From: an uncultured Bacilli bacterium
GTDB taxonomy: Bacteria > Bacillota_I > Bacilli_A > RF39 > UBA660
DNA: 33,266 nucleotides
Reading direction: 5' to 3'
Assembly (NCBI GenBank): GCA_910585335.1
Contig: CAJUCU010000003.1
Span: 20,236 to 53,501 of the forward strand
Below the pieces are notes generated by a model. The model was not told the DNA's origin. It searched no databases and saw nothing but the letters and a program-made list of their open reading frames with translations. The position numbers and the translations under genes were made by a program. How positions within the stretch are numbered: position 1 is the stretch's first letter; each line of letters starts with the position of its first letter. Positions 19,101 through 28,566 of this stretch are shown here, piece by piece.

Positions 19101-22100
19101 GATCCAGTTTTGTTATGTAGTCTGGTACTTCCATTTTATAATCTGTTTTTTCTCGTTCAAATTTCTCCAGCAAATTCATATCTGGAGCAAAGAACGATTT
19201 GATATAGTTATTATCAGATTCTAAGCGATGGACATGTATGACATAAGTTCTTGATGACTTATCACTAGCAGAGACTGTTACATAAATAATATTTTCTCCA
19301 AGTGATAACTCATAATAGCCATTACCAGTAACCGTTGTTAAAGGACTGCTTTGGACTGCAAGAATGGTAATATCGGTAACATCTCTTGGGACATCTAAGT
19401 AATAATATAGAGTATCCTGTTCAAATGCTGGATATAACTCTCCTCGGTCCGTGCTTAGCATCAACAAGTGATTATCGTATTTTCTTTTGATATTTACTTC
19501 ATAATCTCTTGTCGTTCCATCTTCTGCTATGACAGTTAGGAAAACGTGATTATTACCAAAGTCTAGGGAATACGTTCCATTTCCTCTCACAACAGTAGAA
19601 GTATCTACTCGTGGCACGCCTTCTACCATAACTGAGTCTGTAGTGTATGGCACTTCGATTTCAAAATAGTTGTCATTTTTGTTTTCGTCATTGATGAGCT
19701 CTTCTGCATCTACTTTTAAGCTTTTTAAGAAGTTATCATCCGATGGTCGTTTTTGGATAGTTAATTTATAAGTTGTCGTAACCGTCTTATCTAGTGTTTC
19801 CAGAATAATAATAACGGTGTTTTCTCCTGTTTTTAGGTTGTTATTTCCAACGACACGATAAGTAACATCGTCTCGCTCTGGCACAATCGTCATATTCAGG
19901 CGATCTACTGTTGCCAAAGCATCCACTGTATAGACAAATTTATCTCGTTGGAAGTCTTCGTTCCGTGTTGCGTTGTGAATATCTAACTGTTTTAAATGCA
20001 GTCTCGTTGATTTTTCTCTTGTAATTACTACGTTATAAACCAGTGTCTCTCCTGTCTGTGCAGTTGCTGTCAATTGATAAGCATTGGTTCCAACACGTAG
20101 TTCTTTCTCCCCTGTTCCAGTCACGGTTGTGGTTACATCTTCTGGCACACCATCTAGTTTAATTTTAGATACATTGTATGGAACGGTTGCCATATAATTA
20201 TAAACTAGTTTATTAAACTTCGGTGTCAGTGGATAAATGATACCGGAAGAAACAGTTATCGATTGTAAGTAATTGTTGAAGCCTTTTTCTTTTTCGGTAT
20301 GGATAGTATAAGTTCTACTAGTGCCATCTTCTGCTGTAACAATTACTTTGATATCGTTATTTCCAGGCATCAAGTAAGTTGTCCCTTGGGTATGTACTTT
20401 TGAAGTTTTGACTTCTGGTTCATACTCTAGTTCTACTTTATCATAAGTACTTGGAATGGTAGCAAAATACTCCAATGTTTCCTTATCAAATTCCAGCTCG
20501 ATTTCTGGATCTTTAAAGCGAAGAGAGGCTAAATAATTATTGCTAGATAATTTTCTTTTAATATCTAAGTTATAGATTGTCTTATCGCCGATATTATTTT
20601 CTACTTCCACTCTAAAGGTATTAGAGCCAGTCTTTAACGCAATGCCTGTTGCTGGTATTTCTTCTTCTGTTTTGGTATCAAAAACTTTAACAATTTGACT
20701 GCTGTGATATTTTACCACTTCGATATTTACGTTTTCTATTTCATTTTCTACTGTGATTTGGTAGTCTAGCACTTCTTCTCTAAAAGCTGGTGCTAGTGGA
20801 CAAGTATCTTTGGTACAGTCTCCAGATAAGTAAATATCTTGTAAGTGTTTTTCTGTTGAGATACTTTTTACAACGGTTAAATTATAAACTTTGGTTGTCC
20901 CATCTTCTGCGGTTACCACGACTGAAAAATGATTGGTTTCCTCATCTAGTGGGAAGGTTCCAACACCGCTTACGATTTGAGCATATGGTGCATCATTTGG
21001 TGTAGCATCAATCGTAATTTCATCTAAATCACTACGAACTGCTACGGTATAGGACTCTTCTGCTGGAGAAAATACTGGTGTAAAGCGACCACTATCGGTT
21101 GATAGTTCCCTTAATGTTGCATCTGATGACTTCAACAATCCTAAATGAACAGTATAGATGGTTGTTGATGTTTTATCAGCACTTTCTACGGTGATTTGAT
21201 AAGTGTCGTTGTCACTATCATAAACAAAGTTTTCTGGTAAGGTTACGGTAGCATCGGCATCTGTTGGTGTTGCTGTTACATCATCTTTTGTAATCTCTGT
21301 AATTCCCCTTGGTACTAATAAGGTATACTCCGTTGTTGTTGGACTAAAGACTGGACTCATCTTTCCAAAGCCGAAGGCAAGTTTTGCTAGAGTGGAATCT
21401 GCTCCCTTTTCTCGCTCGATTGCAATCGTATAAGTTTCTTTGGTAAAGCCATCTTGTGCCGTTACTATGATTGTGTAAATATTCGTTGCTGTACTAGATA
21501 AAATCAAGGAAGAAGTCTTACTAACACTAGCATTAGGATCTAGTGGTATGGCTTCTACTTCACTAGATAAAATGACATTTTTCTGGTTTGGTACGTTTAA
21601 GGTATAACTGAATTTATCTCTATCAAAGGTTTCATTTAAGGTATAACCATTTAGTGTCAAACTCTTCAGTCTTGCTTCATCAGTACGGTCTTTACGAATA
21701 TGAATTGTATATACTTTTTTACTACCATCTTCTGCTGTTACAGTAATGGTTCTTTCAGACTCTCCATCTGGAATCACTTGCGCTTCGTGTCCTTCTACTT
21801 TGGCAAAAAGATCTTCTGTTTTTACTGTAAACGATAGCAAAGAGGCACTAGAGTCTAATTCTAGAGAATATTCATCTTTTGTATAACTAAAGGCTGGCGT
21901 TAATTCACCCACACTTGGCACCAAATCGATTAAATGGTTTTTATCTGACGCTGGACGATGAATAGTTACTTTATAAGTTCTCTCATCACCGTTTTCGGCC
22001 ATTACTTTAATATCAAATAAATTATCGCCAACTTCTAAAATTTTATTTCCGTCCCCACTGACTTTTGCCCCTTCTTCTTGGGATACAATAATTTGGGCAC

Positions 22101-25100
22101 TTGTCGTTCCTGCTTCTACTTCTACGTGATACTCTTCTGTCGCAGTATCAAAGGCAGGATTTAATGTTTGTGTTTTTCCGTTTGCTCTTACTTCTAAGCT
22201 TGTTAGATGATTGGCACTACGAAGTTTTCTTACTACATTTACATAATAGGTTCTACTAATTCCAGTTGGTGTGGTGACTGTTAATGGGAAGCGGTTATCT
22301 CCTGGATTTAGTTTATGAATACCTGTTCCTGTTAATGTGTTTGTCTCGATTTCAGGCTCTGCTGCTAAATTGATTTCCTCTACTTCGTTTTCTACCGTTA
22401 CTGTATAAGCAAGTGTCGTCTTTTCAAAGGCTGGTGTTAGACTGCCGATATTTGGATAAATGTAAGCAAGATAGGTGTTGGCATAGTTTTGTCTATTAAC
22501 ATTTAAAACATAAGTTGTTTTCGTAATTCCTAGACGGTCTACAACATTAATTCTTACTTCGTTCATTCCAACTACAAAATTTTCATTCCCAACGATTTCC
22601 CAAGTGGCACCCTTATCTAGTGGTACCACAGTTAAATCTAGGCTGGTTACTTCATTGTCGACTACCACATTATAGTCATAGACATCACTAGAGAACGTTT
22701 GGTTCAAGGTATAGTTTTTCACGCTTAAGTCTTTCAATTTAGAAGAGACAATTTCTTCTCTTGTGACTTTGACGTTATAAACATTGGTGCTACCATCCTC
22801 TGCAATGACGGTAACAGAAAGGTTGTTGTCCCCTACTTCTAAAGCATAACGTTCTAGACCTGTTACAAAAGCATTTTTATCTTCTGGTGTTCCACTTAAA
22901 GTGATTTCTTCTGTTTCGTAAGGAACTGTTACCGTATAATCATTGGTTGTTTTTATAAACACTGGAGACAGTGTAGAATCACTCACAGTTAAGCTTTCTA
23001 GATAATTATTACTGCTTCCTTTTCTTGTTACGATGATTGTGTAAGCCTTCTTGGTACCATTTTCACTGGTAACGATTACTTCCACATAGTTTGTTCCCAC
23101 ATTTAAAGAAACTTCGCCATCTCCTTCTACCGTCGCATTCTTATCTTCTGGTATGGCTTCTACTTGAATCATCTCACAATCTCTTTCTACATCTAAGTAG
23201 TATACAGTGGTTGTTTTCGAGAAAGTAGGACGAATCACATGTCCTAATACTTCTAATGACTCTAAATTATTGTTGCTTGATTTTTCCTTTTCTACATTTA
23301 AAACGTAGTCTTTTGAAGTAATGCCATCGGCTGCTGTTACACGGATGATTACTTCATTTTGGCCAAGGGTGAAATCTTTGTTTCCAATAATTTGATATGT
23401 CGCATTGGTATCCATTGGTACTGCACTGATATTTAAAGATGAAAGTGTTGTTTTTACATTATAGGAATAAACATCACGGTGGAAGTTTGGTGACAGACTA
23501 GAAGACATCACTTGAAGACTAGCAAGACGAGCCTCCGTGTTTTCCTTTCTTTTTACTACCACTTGGTAAGTACGAGATACCCCTTCCACGGAAATTACCT
23601 CTACTCCTAAAACATTGATACCGACATCAAGATTATAAGTTGTGAAACCTGTAACCGTTGCGTTTTTATCTTCTAACTCACCAGTTAAAACTACTTTATC
23701 TATTTCGTAAGGAACTTCTACTTCATAGTAGTTCGTATCTTTATCGAAAGCTGGTGTTAAGGTACCGTGATCAATTGCAAGATATTCTAGGCGGTTACTA
23801 GTAGTTCCCGCTTTTTGTCTTAGAACATCTAACTCATAATCTTTGGTTGTTCCATCTTCTGCGGTTACTCTAACAATAACTTTATTATACTCATCGATCA
23901 CAAAGTTTTCATTGCCAATTACTTCATAGGTTGCAGTAGGATCTTCTAGTGTTACATCTAAAGTAAGACTGGTCACTGCTTCGATTACTTTTAAGACATA
24001 GCTTGTTTTATTCGAATCAAAACTTGGACTTAATACCGATTCACGAGCAATAATCATTTCTGCGTTGGCATTATTTGACCTCTCACGAGTAATAACAATA
24101 CTATATTCCTTTTCGGTTCCATCTTCTGCGGTTACAGTTAGTTTTACTGTATTCGTTCCTGTTTTTAATTCATATTCTCCATTTCCACTCACGGTAGAAG
24201 TTTTCGCTTCTGCTACACCTAGTATGGTAATTTTACTTTCACTATTTGCTACATTCAAAGTATAGTTTTGTTCATTTTTATCGAAGGTCGGTGTAAGTAG
24301 CGCTTTTGATGAAGTAGATAGGGAAATTAAATTGGCATTGCTGTTTTGGTCTCTTGTGATATTAACGATGTAAGTTCTACTATCTCCATTTTCGGCCATA
24401 ACTGTTACTGCAATTTGATTTTCGCCAGTTTTTAAGCGATAAGTAATTGCCCCTGTTACCATCGACAATCTATCTTCTGGTATGGCATCTACTCGAATGG
24501 AATCCACTTCATTTGGAACACTAATGTTATACTCTTCTACTTCTTTGTTGAAGATTCCAGTCATATCATACTCATCTAGTGTCAATGATTTTAAGTAGGT
24601 ATTACTGTTTGGTGTTCTACGAACTAACAATGTATATGTATTTTTCGTTCCATCTTCTGCTGTTACTATGATTTTTACAGTATTCTCCCCTACTACAAAA
24701 CCACTGTTTCCAACAATTTGGTAAGTAGAAGTTTTGGCATTTGGTTCAGCGTTGATGGTAAGTGCAGTAATACCAGGATTAACATCTAACTCATAGTCAA
24801 AGTGCGTACTTGCAAAGGTTGGATTTAAGCTACTTTCTAATACATCTAATGTCTTTAGTGTCGCATCACTATTCTTCGCTCTAATAATGGACACTGTATA
24901 GATTTGAACAGAACCATCTTCTGCTGTTGTTGTTACTTGATAGTTATTGGTTCCTGTCTTTAGTGTTTTCTTGCCAGTGCCAGTAATTGTAGTTAGGCTA
25001 TGTTCTGCTCTAGCACTAATGAATACTTCCTCTATTTCATTTGGCACATTTACTGTATAAGCAGAGATTACTTTATTGAAGGTTGGTGATAATGGGAAAG

Positions 25101-28100
25101 TCTCTCCATCATGAGTTACATTTAAATCACTCAAGAAGGTATTTCCACTCTGCTCTCTGTAAATATTCAACATATAAGTTTTTACTTCGCCATTTTTAGC
25201 GGTTACTTCGATTGTGACTAGATTAAGACCAAGTTGGAAGTTTTCATTATCATATATTTTGTAAGAAGCCTCTGGGTCTTCTAGTGTCACTTTTAAATCG
25301 ACGTTTGTATATTCATTTGGTACTGAAAAATAATAATCGGTAATATCTGGGTCAAAGTTAATATCGGTTTTTGGATTTAGAACTTCTAGCATTTCAATGT
25401 TGGCATTTCCCGTCATATCACGTTCAATATGATAGGTGTATCGCTCTATATTCGTTCCATCTTCTGATTCTATCTCGATGGTAACATCATTCATTCCACC
25501 TTCTAGTTTGACAATCCCTTCTCCTGTTACCTTTTGATATTTGTGTCCTTTATTAACGGTAAACTCTAAGTTTTTAATTCTACTTGGTACCGTAATGGTG
25601 TAGTCATGAATATCTGGTGAAAACTCATCACTTAATTTACAATATTTTTCATTGATCGCACAAAGTGCTGGTACTAATCCTGAAATGGTAATATTATTCG
25701 GTTTTGCATTCGATGAAGCTGGTCTTGAAACCGTTACGGTATAAATTCTAATGTCGCCATTTTCTGCTGTTACGGTAATTGGGAAGTCTGTCTCTCCCGC
25801 TGGAACATCGAAAGTTCCAAGTCCTGTCATCGTTGCTTTATCATCTTCTAGGGCTGCTGTAATTGTGATTTCATCATCTTCGCTTGTTAATTCAACGCGG
25901 TAATTTACTTCCCCCATTTCATATTCTGGAGAAAGCTCTCCTTTATCTGTTTTGATGTATGATAAGAAATTATTCTCACTTGGCTGTTCTAATAAAGTAA
26001 TTCTAGCGTACCCTGCTCCTGCTTTGGCATAATAAGAAATTGGGCTTACTGAATAGTTTCCAGTGTTTTCTGTATAGCTTGATTCATCTGCTGATTTATT
26101 ACAATTGTAGCAGTACATCACTTTGGTAATATCACGGTAAGAGAAGATATCTTTATTTCCGATATAACCGGAACCTCCTCCACCAGTACCAGTGTAGGCA
26201 TTACTATGATGACCACCATTATATCCACCGAAGAATCCTCCACCTCCAGCACCATTATCAAATGCTTTTTCTCCTTGCCCGAAAGCATAACCTGAAGTTT
26301 GTGTTCCTGATACGGCAGTAATGGTAGATAGGTACCAAGTGGAACCGTTATTTGATTGGGCACCACCTGCCACAGCTCCTCCACCGGATCCTCCATGTCC
26401 CCAACGAGCAGCAGCTTCGTGGTTGGATTGATTTCTAGCACCACCACCGCCACCAGAGACCATCAAAATAGAGTCACGGTCTTCTGATAATGCAGATAGA
26501 AGTCCTGTTTTTCTAGCGATATGCGTTGCCCCTCCACCAGATGCGGTAATATGGTTTACTCGAGGGTTTCCTGTAACACTACCCCCACCGTTATAACCAC
26601 CGACAAGACCTTGACCTTGACGACTTGCTCCAAGCCCTTGACCACCGACAACGATAAAGATTGTCTCGTCTTTTTTTAACATTACGGTTCCAGTTGCATA
26701 ACCACCATATCCACCATAATAACCAGAGATACTACCTCCTTGTGCACCCCAAGTTTCTAATCGGTAGTAACCAGTCATTGGTGCAGTGAAGGTTTGAATT
26801 TTACCAGTGTATGGGAATTCATAAGGTGTTGCCACAGGGGCTTCATCTTTTAATATTTTTACTGTGTAAACTGTTTTTTCGCAATTTGGTTCTGTTACAG
26901 TAATCGTTCCAATGGCACTTTGATTAATGTAGCCGAACCCTTTTAAAGCAACTTTTGCTTCTTCATCGTAAGGCGTTGCTTCTACATCTAGTGAAAGAGT
27001 TGCATTCATAATGCTTACTGTATATTCTAAAGTGTCTGAATGAAATACTGGGTCTAAGTCATAATTTCCAAGTTTTAAAGATTTTAATTTAGAAGAATGG
27101 TCTCTTACAAAATGAATGTTATATGTGGTCATTTGATTTTTATCTTCGCTCATTACTTCTATTTTTTTGGTAGACTGTCCCGTTGGCACTTGTACTTTTC
27201 CAAGGCCTTCAATTGTCTGTCCTGGATGTCCATAGAAGGCATCTAGGTCTACTTCATCCATATCATATGGTAGATTAATTGTATAATCTAATTTGGTTGG
27301 ATTGAAGTTTCCAACAGACTTACCATCTACTGTAATATCCGTTAAGTACTGATAACTAGAAGCTGGTCTATAAATATTTAATGTATAAACAAGGGTATCT
27401 CCACTTTCTGCGGTTCCTGTTAATGTAATGGGATTCATTCCTACTTTTAATGTATAGTGTCCTTCTCCTACTATCGTAGTTGTATCTTTCAAAGGTAAAG
27501 CTTTGACATCGACTTCATAATTATCTGAATCCACTGTCACATCATAAGTGTAAGTATCGGGATCAAAACGTTCTTTTATTTTTGTCCCTGTTACATCAAT
27601 CGATTCAAATCTCGCATCGGTATCTGCTAGTTTTACTAATTTAATTTGTGCATATCCATGACCTGATTTGGCATATTTATCTGTTGCTGTTCCGCTTACA
27701 CTCGTTGTACTAACAGAACGAACATTCTCCTCTGTTGTTTCAGGACATTTATAACAATACATTACTTTCTCGATATCTTGGAAAGTCATTAGGGAAGGGT
27801 TTCCGATATAACCAGAACCTCCTCCACCAGATCCTGTGTATGGACTTGCTCCACTGTAACCACCGAAGAATCCTCCTCCTCCAGCTGAGTTTCCTGTGGC
27901 ATCTCCACCTTTACCAAAGGCATTTCCTGTAGTTTGTGTTCCTGAGACTGCTGTTACTGTGGTAAGCCAAGTGTTTCCGTAATTGGACTGAGCACCACCA
28001 GCGATATAACCTCCACCAGTTCCACCAGTTCCCCAACGGGCAGCAGCAACGTGATTATCTTGATTTCTAGCTCCGCCTCCTCCACCAGATACAATCAAAA

Positions 28101-28566
28101 TAGAAGAACGGTCGTTAGAAAGAGAAGATAAAAGTCCTGACTGTGTCGCAATATGAGTAGCACCTCCACCTGAACCAGTCATATGGTTGATACCACCAAC
28201 ACCTTGAACACGACCACCACCGTTATAACCGCCAGCTAAACTCTGTCCTTGGTATCCTGCACCAGTACCTTGTCCACCAACTACAACATAAACCGTAGTT
28301 CCTTTTCGAAGCAAAACAGTTCCTGTTGCATAACCACCATAACCACCATAGTAACCAGGTAGAGAACCACCTTGCGCTCCCCAAGTTTTTAATTGATAGA
28401 ACCCAGACTCTTCTATTTGGTAAACTTGAACACCACCAGTATAAGAAAATGATTTCACATCTCCTACATTAATGGCAAAAACTTTTTCAGGCACGAAAAA
28501 ACCTACTAGGGTCATTACCACCCCTAATAGTATAGGAATAATATGTTTTTTCACTCCGTTATTCAT
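16111..28566 (-). CDS. Very large surface protein: two glycine-rich domains, about 37 cadherin-like repeats, Big_2, degenerate dockerin
   Basis: About 4150 residues (4155 from the upstream ATG at 28578). The preferred start is the ATG at 28566 (MNNGVKKHIIPILLG), which has GGTGG five bases upstream; 28578 has only AAGG at short spacing. A signal peptide ends near VFAIN. Next (numbering from 28578): glycine-rich domain 1 (about 40-320: QLKTWGAQGG, GGYNGGG, VSGGGGGARNQ); three cadherin-like repeats; glycine-rich domain 2 (about 583-864); about 34 further cadherin-like repeats; a Big_2 domain (about 3914-3996: LLPDDAINKELVWTIEDE); and a pre-dockerin and dockerin-like end (about 4096-4154). The dockerin loops are degenerate, EINVDDIDRLDQYILG being the better one. 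The glycine-rich domains resemble those of ALK/LTK-type and many gut Firmicute surface proteins. No catalytic domain is visible. Its own promoter and terminator flank it. Likely a long extracellular adhesin displayed on a cohesin. Confidence 0.88.
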   Translation of the reverse strand: MNNGVKKHIIPILLGVVMTLVGFFVPEKVFAINVGDVKSFSYTGGVQVYQIEESGFYQLKTWGAQGGSLPGYYGGYGGYATGTVLLRKGTTVYVVVGGQGTGAGYQGQSLAGGYNGGGRVQGVGGINHMTGSGGGATHIATQSGLLSSLSNDRSSILIVSGGGGGARNQDNHVAAARWGTGGTGGGYIAGGAQSNYGNTWLTTVTAVSGTQTTGNAFGKGGDATGNSAGGGGFFGGYSGASPYTGSGGGGSGYIGNPSLMTFQDIEKVMYCYKCPETTEENVRSVSTTSVSGTATDKYAKSGHGYAQIKLVKLADTDARFESIDVTGTKIKERFDPDTYTYDVTVDSDNYEVDVKALPLKDTTTIVGEGHYTLKVGMNPITLTGTAESGDTLVYTLNIYRPASSYQYLTDITVDGKSVGNFNPTKLDYTINLPYDMDEVDLDAFYGHPGQTIEGLGKVQVPTGQSTKKIEVMSEDKNQMTTYNIHFVRDHSSKLKSLKLGNYDLDPVFHSDTLEYTVSIMNATLSLDVEATPYDEEAKVALKGFGYINQSAIGTITVTEPNCEKTVYTVKILKDEAPVATPYEFPYTGKIQTFTAPMTGYYRLETWGAQGGSISGYYGGYGGYATGTVMLKKDETIFIVVGGQGLGASRQGQGLVGGYNGGGSVTGNPRVNHITASGGGATHIARKTGLLSALSEDRDSILMVSGGGGGARNQSNHEAAARWGHGGSGGGAVAGGAQSNNGSTWYLSTITAVSGTQTSGYAFGQGEKAFDNGAGGGGFFGGYNGGHHSNAYTGTGGGGSGYIGNKDIFSYRDITKVMYCYNCNKSADESSYTENTGNYSVSPISYYAKAGAGYARITLLEQPSENNFLSYIKTDKGELSPEYEMGEVNYRVELTSEDDEITITAALEDDKATMTGLGTFDVPAGETDFPITVTAENGDIRIYTVTVSRPASSNAKPNNITISGLVPALCAINEKYCKLSDEFSPDIHDYTITVPSRIKNLEFTVNKGHKYQKVTGEGIVKLEGGMNDVTIEIESEDGTNIERYTYHIERDMTGNANIEMLEVLNPKTDINFDPDITDYYFSVPNEYTNVDLKVTLEDPEASYKIYDNENFQLGLNLVTIEVTAKNGEVKTYMLNIYREQSGNTFLSDLNVTHDGETFPLSPTFNKVISAYTVNVPNEIEEVFISARAEHSLTTITGTGKKTLKTGTNNYQVTTTAEDGSVQIYTVSIIRAKNSDATLKTLDVLESSLNPTFASTHFDYELDVNPGITALTINAEPNAKTSTYQIVGNSGFVVGENTVKIIVTAEDGTKNTYTLLVRRTPNSNTYLKSLTLDEYDMTGIFNKEVEEYNISVPNEVDSIRVDAIPEDRLSMVTGAITYRLKTGENQIAVTVMAENGDSRTYIVNITRDQNSNANLISLSTSSKALLTPTFDKNEQNYTLNVANSESKITILGVAEAKTSTVSGNGEYELKTGTNTVKLTVTAEDGTEKEYSIVITRERSNNANAEMIIARESVLSPSFDSNKTSYVLKVIEAVTSLTLDVTLEDPTATYEVIGNENFVIDEYNKVIVRVTAEDGTTKDYELDVLRQKAGTTSNRLEYLAIDHGTLTPAFDKDTNYYEVEVPYEIDKVVLTGELEDKNATVTGFTTYNLDVGINVLGVEVISVEGVSRTYQVVVKRKENTEARLASLQVMSSSLSPNFHRDVYSYNVKTTLSSLNISAVPMDTNATYQIIGNKDFTLGQNEVIIRVTAADGITSKDYVLNVEKEKSSNNNLESLEVLGHVIRPTFSKTTTVYYLDVERDCEMIQVEAIPEDKNATVEGDGEVSLNVGTNYVEVIVTSENGTKKAYTIIVTRKGSSNNYLESLTVSDSTLSPVFIKTTNDYTVTVPYETEEITLSGTPEDKNAFVTGLERYALEVGDNNLSVTVIAEDGSTNVYNVKVTREEIVSSKLKDLSVKNYTLNQTFSSDVYDYNVVVDNEVTSLDLTVVPLDKGATWEIVGNENFVVGMNEVRINVVDRLGITKTTYVLNVNRQNYANTYLAYIYPNIGSLTPAFEKTTLAYTVTVENEVEEINLAAEPEIETNTLTGTGIHKLNPGDNRFPLTVTTPTGISRTYYVNVVRKLRSANHLTSLEVRANGKTQTLNPAFDTATEEYHVEVEAGTTSAQIIVSQEEGAKVSGDGNKILEVGDNLFDIKVMAENGDERTYKVTIHRPASDKNHLIDLVPSVGELTPAFSYTKDEYSLELDSSASLLSFTVKTEDLFAKVEGHEAQVIPDGESERTITVTAEDGSKKVYTIHIRKDRTDEARLKSLTLNGYTLNETFDRDKFSYTLNVPNQKNVILSSEVEAIPLDPNASVSKTSSLILSSTATNIYTIIVTAQDGFTKETYTIAIEREKGADSTLAKLAFGFGKMSPVFSPTTTEYTLLVPRGITEITKDDVTATPTDADATVTLPENFVYDSDNDTYQITVESADKTSTTIYTVHLGLLKSSDATLRELSTDSGRFTPVFSPAEESYTVAVRSDLDEITIDATPNDAPYAQIVSGVGTFPLDEETNHFSVVVTAEDGTTKVYNLTVVKSISTEKHLQDIYLSGDCTKDTCPLAPAFREEVLDYQITVENEIENVNIEVVKYHSSQIVKVFDTKTEEEIPATGIALKTGSNTFRVEVENNIGDKTIYNLDIKRKLSSNNYLASLRFKDPEIELEFDKETLEYFATIPSTYDKVELEYEPEVKTSKVHTQGTTYLMPGNNDIKVIVTAEDGTSRTYTIHTEKEKGFNNYLQSITVSSGIIYPLTPKFNKLVYNYMATVPYNVSKIKLDGVPEDVTTTVTGTGEKELRVGTNAYQLTATAQTGETLVYNVVITREKSTRLHLKQLDIHNATRNEDFQRDKFVYTVDALATVDRLNMTIVPERDDVTYRVVGNNNLKTGENTVIIILETLDKTVTTTYKLTIQKRPSDDNFLKSLKVDAEELINDENKNDNYFEIEVPYTTDSVMVEGVPRVDTSTVVRGNGTYSLDFGNNHVFLTVIAEDGTTRDYEVNIKRKYDNHLLMLSTDRGELYPAFEQDTLYYYLDVPRDVTDITILAVQSSPLTTVTGNGYYELSLGENIIYVTVSASDKSSRTYVIHVHRLESDNNYIKSFFAPDMNLLEKFEREKTDYKMEVPDYITKLDLDIELEEEHATYRIEGNENFVPGDNLVKVIVTAENGDERVYQFTVNVQDEAKYSNRLLDLTVEKETLTPVFDPDTTTYTVTVPYTKTQAKVSGVLESVDATVTGFGTHELVPGRNIIPVVVTSKDKKTRVYNVIVYRIKSSDARLKNVEFDGCTFSPLFDKDRENYTLYVDNSVISLTEKVEPLVVGTTYQITGHKNLEAGAGTVVITATAEDGVTTKVYTFQVEKGKSQNNYLDSLSSNIGSLNPSFEKTNSGPYEIDVDSTVNSIVLFGKAEAATSTVEGLGVHNLKPGRNTISVVVTNEVGAKRTYTVVVNKAQSSENHLMFLGVNEGTLNPVFDPDTLEYTVDVDYSLTEVTVVAYPKDKGSLVTGDGTHSLKVGNNRIEVLVTAEDGSIRTYTLNVKRGELFSSKLLDIKAHEGVLSPEFEKNTTDYVIRVPNEVDSLTLEVTLEDPTATYEVHNNKGFVVGPNPVEIVVTDRHGDETTYTLTVIKRPEVNNYLKEIRISEGVLSPEFVKEHNYYEVEVESDVSEIDVEGILEDESATLEGNGKYTLVTGDNYIYLNVVSMKGFLRTYTLKVTRKAATQNKLLTLSVTPGEMDKPFDPDINEYQVTVAEGVSEVVITATAEQTATITGDGKKILAIGMNRYEVVVTAEDGSVNTYVINIEKVPSTNTNIENIIPSSGVLSPEYTNTVDRYEVEVAEDVAIIDFEVILESNVATVTGNYNNYLNYGNNDIVITVTAEDGSTREVHINVIRDKVITEIELDDFLLMEVGDTVELVPTLLPDDAINKELVWTIEDETIATVEDGVVTAKALGDTIIHVASAKNPEVKKTVNLSVLNLKITSQVYDVRREVVNMLESDPSAIKNIVIGADEGETLDVFLSKLENRESLIKFYDIDGDKIEKIEEVSVATGLIIRLEYNNKVYDEAYIAVRGENTQDAAINVDDFDIMINQVLGKLKYTTDHLIYKTMDAEENDEINVDDIDRLDQYILGKIKTLN
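16117..16290 (-). other. Degenerate dockerin-like C-terminus
   Basis: Two segments, DAAINVDDFDIMINQVLG and DEINVDDIDRLDQYILG, show the duplicated dockerin pattern. Loop 2 (D-A-E-E-N-D-E-I-N-V-D-D) keeps acidic ligands at positions 1, 3, 5 and 12. Loop 1 has Thr at position 3 and Ala at 6 and 7, so its calcium binding is doubtful. Confidence 0.65.
16840..25990 (-). repeat. About 34 tandem cadherin-like beta-sandwich repeats (units 4-37)
   Basis: Units of 85-92 residues with the same junction and VTAEDG box as in the 2171-aa protein. Two subtypes alternate: an A type with VTGTG..L.TG.N and a B type with TY.I.GN.NF..G.N. B units fall at 6, 8, 11, 13, 16, 21, 26, 29, 31 and 34, showing a five-unit period. 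Three more units (1-3) lie at about 26830-27630 between the glycine-rich domains. Confidence 0.82.
25985..26830 (-). repeat. Glycine-rich domain, second copy
   Basis: About 280 residues closely matching the first copy at about 27620-28470: both carry WGAQGGS..GYYGGYGGYATG, GGYNGGG, SGGGATHIA, VSGGGGGARNQ, GGGGSGYIGN and VMYCY.C. The copies flank three cadherin-like repeats, so a block of about 1.6 kb was probably duplicated. The out-of-frame open stretch at 26118-26453 is a by-product of this biased composition. Confidence 0.85.
27620..28470 (-). repeat. Glycine-rich domain, first copy
   Basis: N-terminal domain of the mature 4155-aa protein, about 285 residues. It carries the same ordered motifs as the second copy, including the CYKC pair near its end, which may form a disulphide. 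Confidence 0.85.

Noticed and set aside
6430..25990. Regularly spaced short repeats suggesting a CRISPR array
   Set aside because: Spacing is about 260 bases, the repeats are in frame and encode the VTAEDG loop of cadherin-like units, and no cas genes are present.
26118..26453. Second minus-strand frame of 111 codons inside the 4155-aa gene
   Set aside because: It overlaps glycine-rich domain 2 out of frame; the open stretch results from repetitive GGN codons. The glycine-rich reading matches the first copy of the domain.
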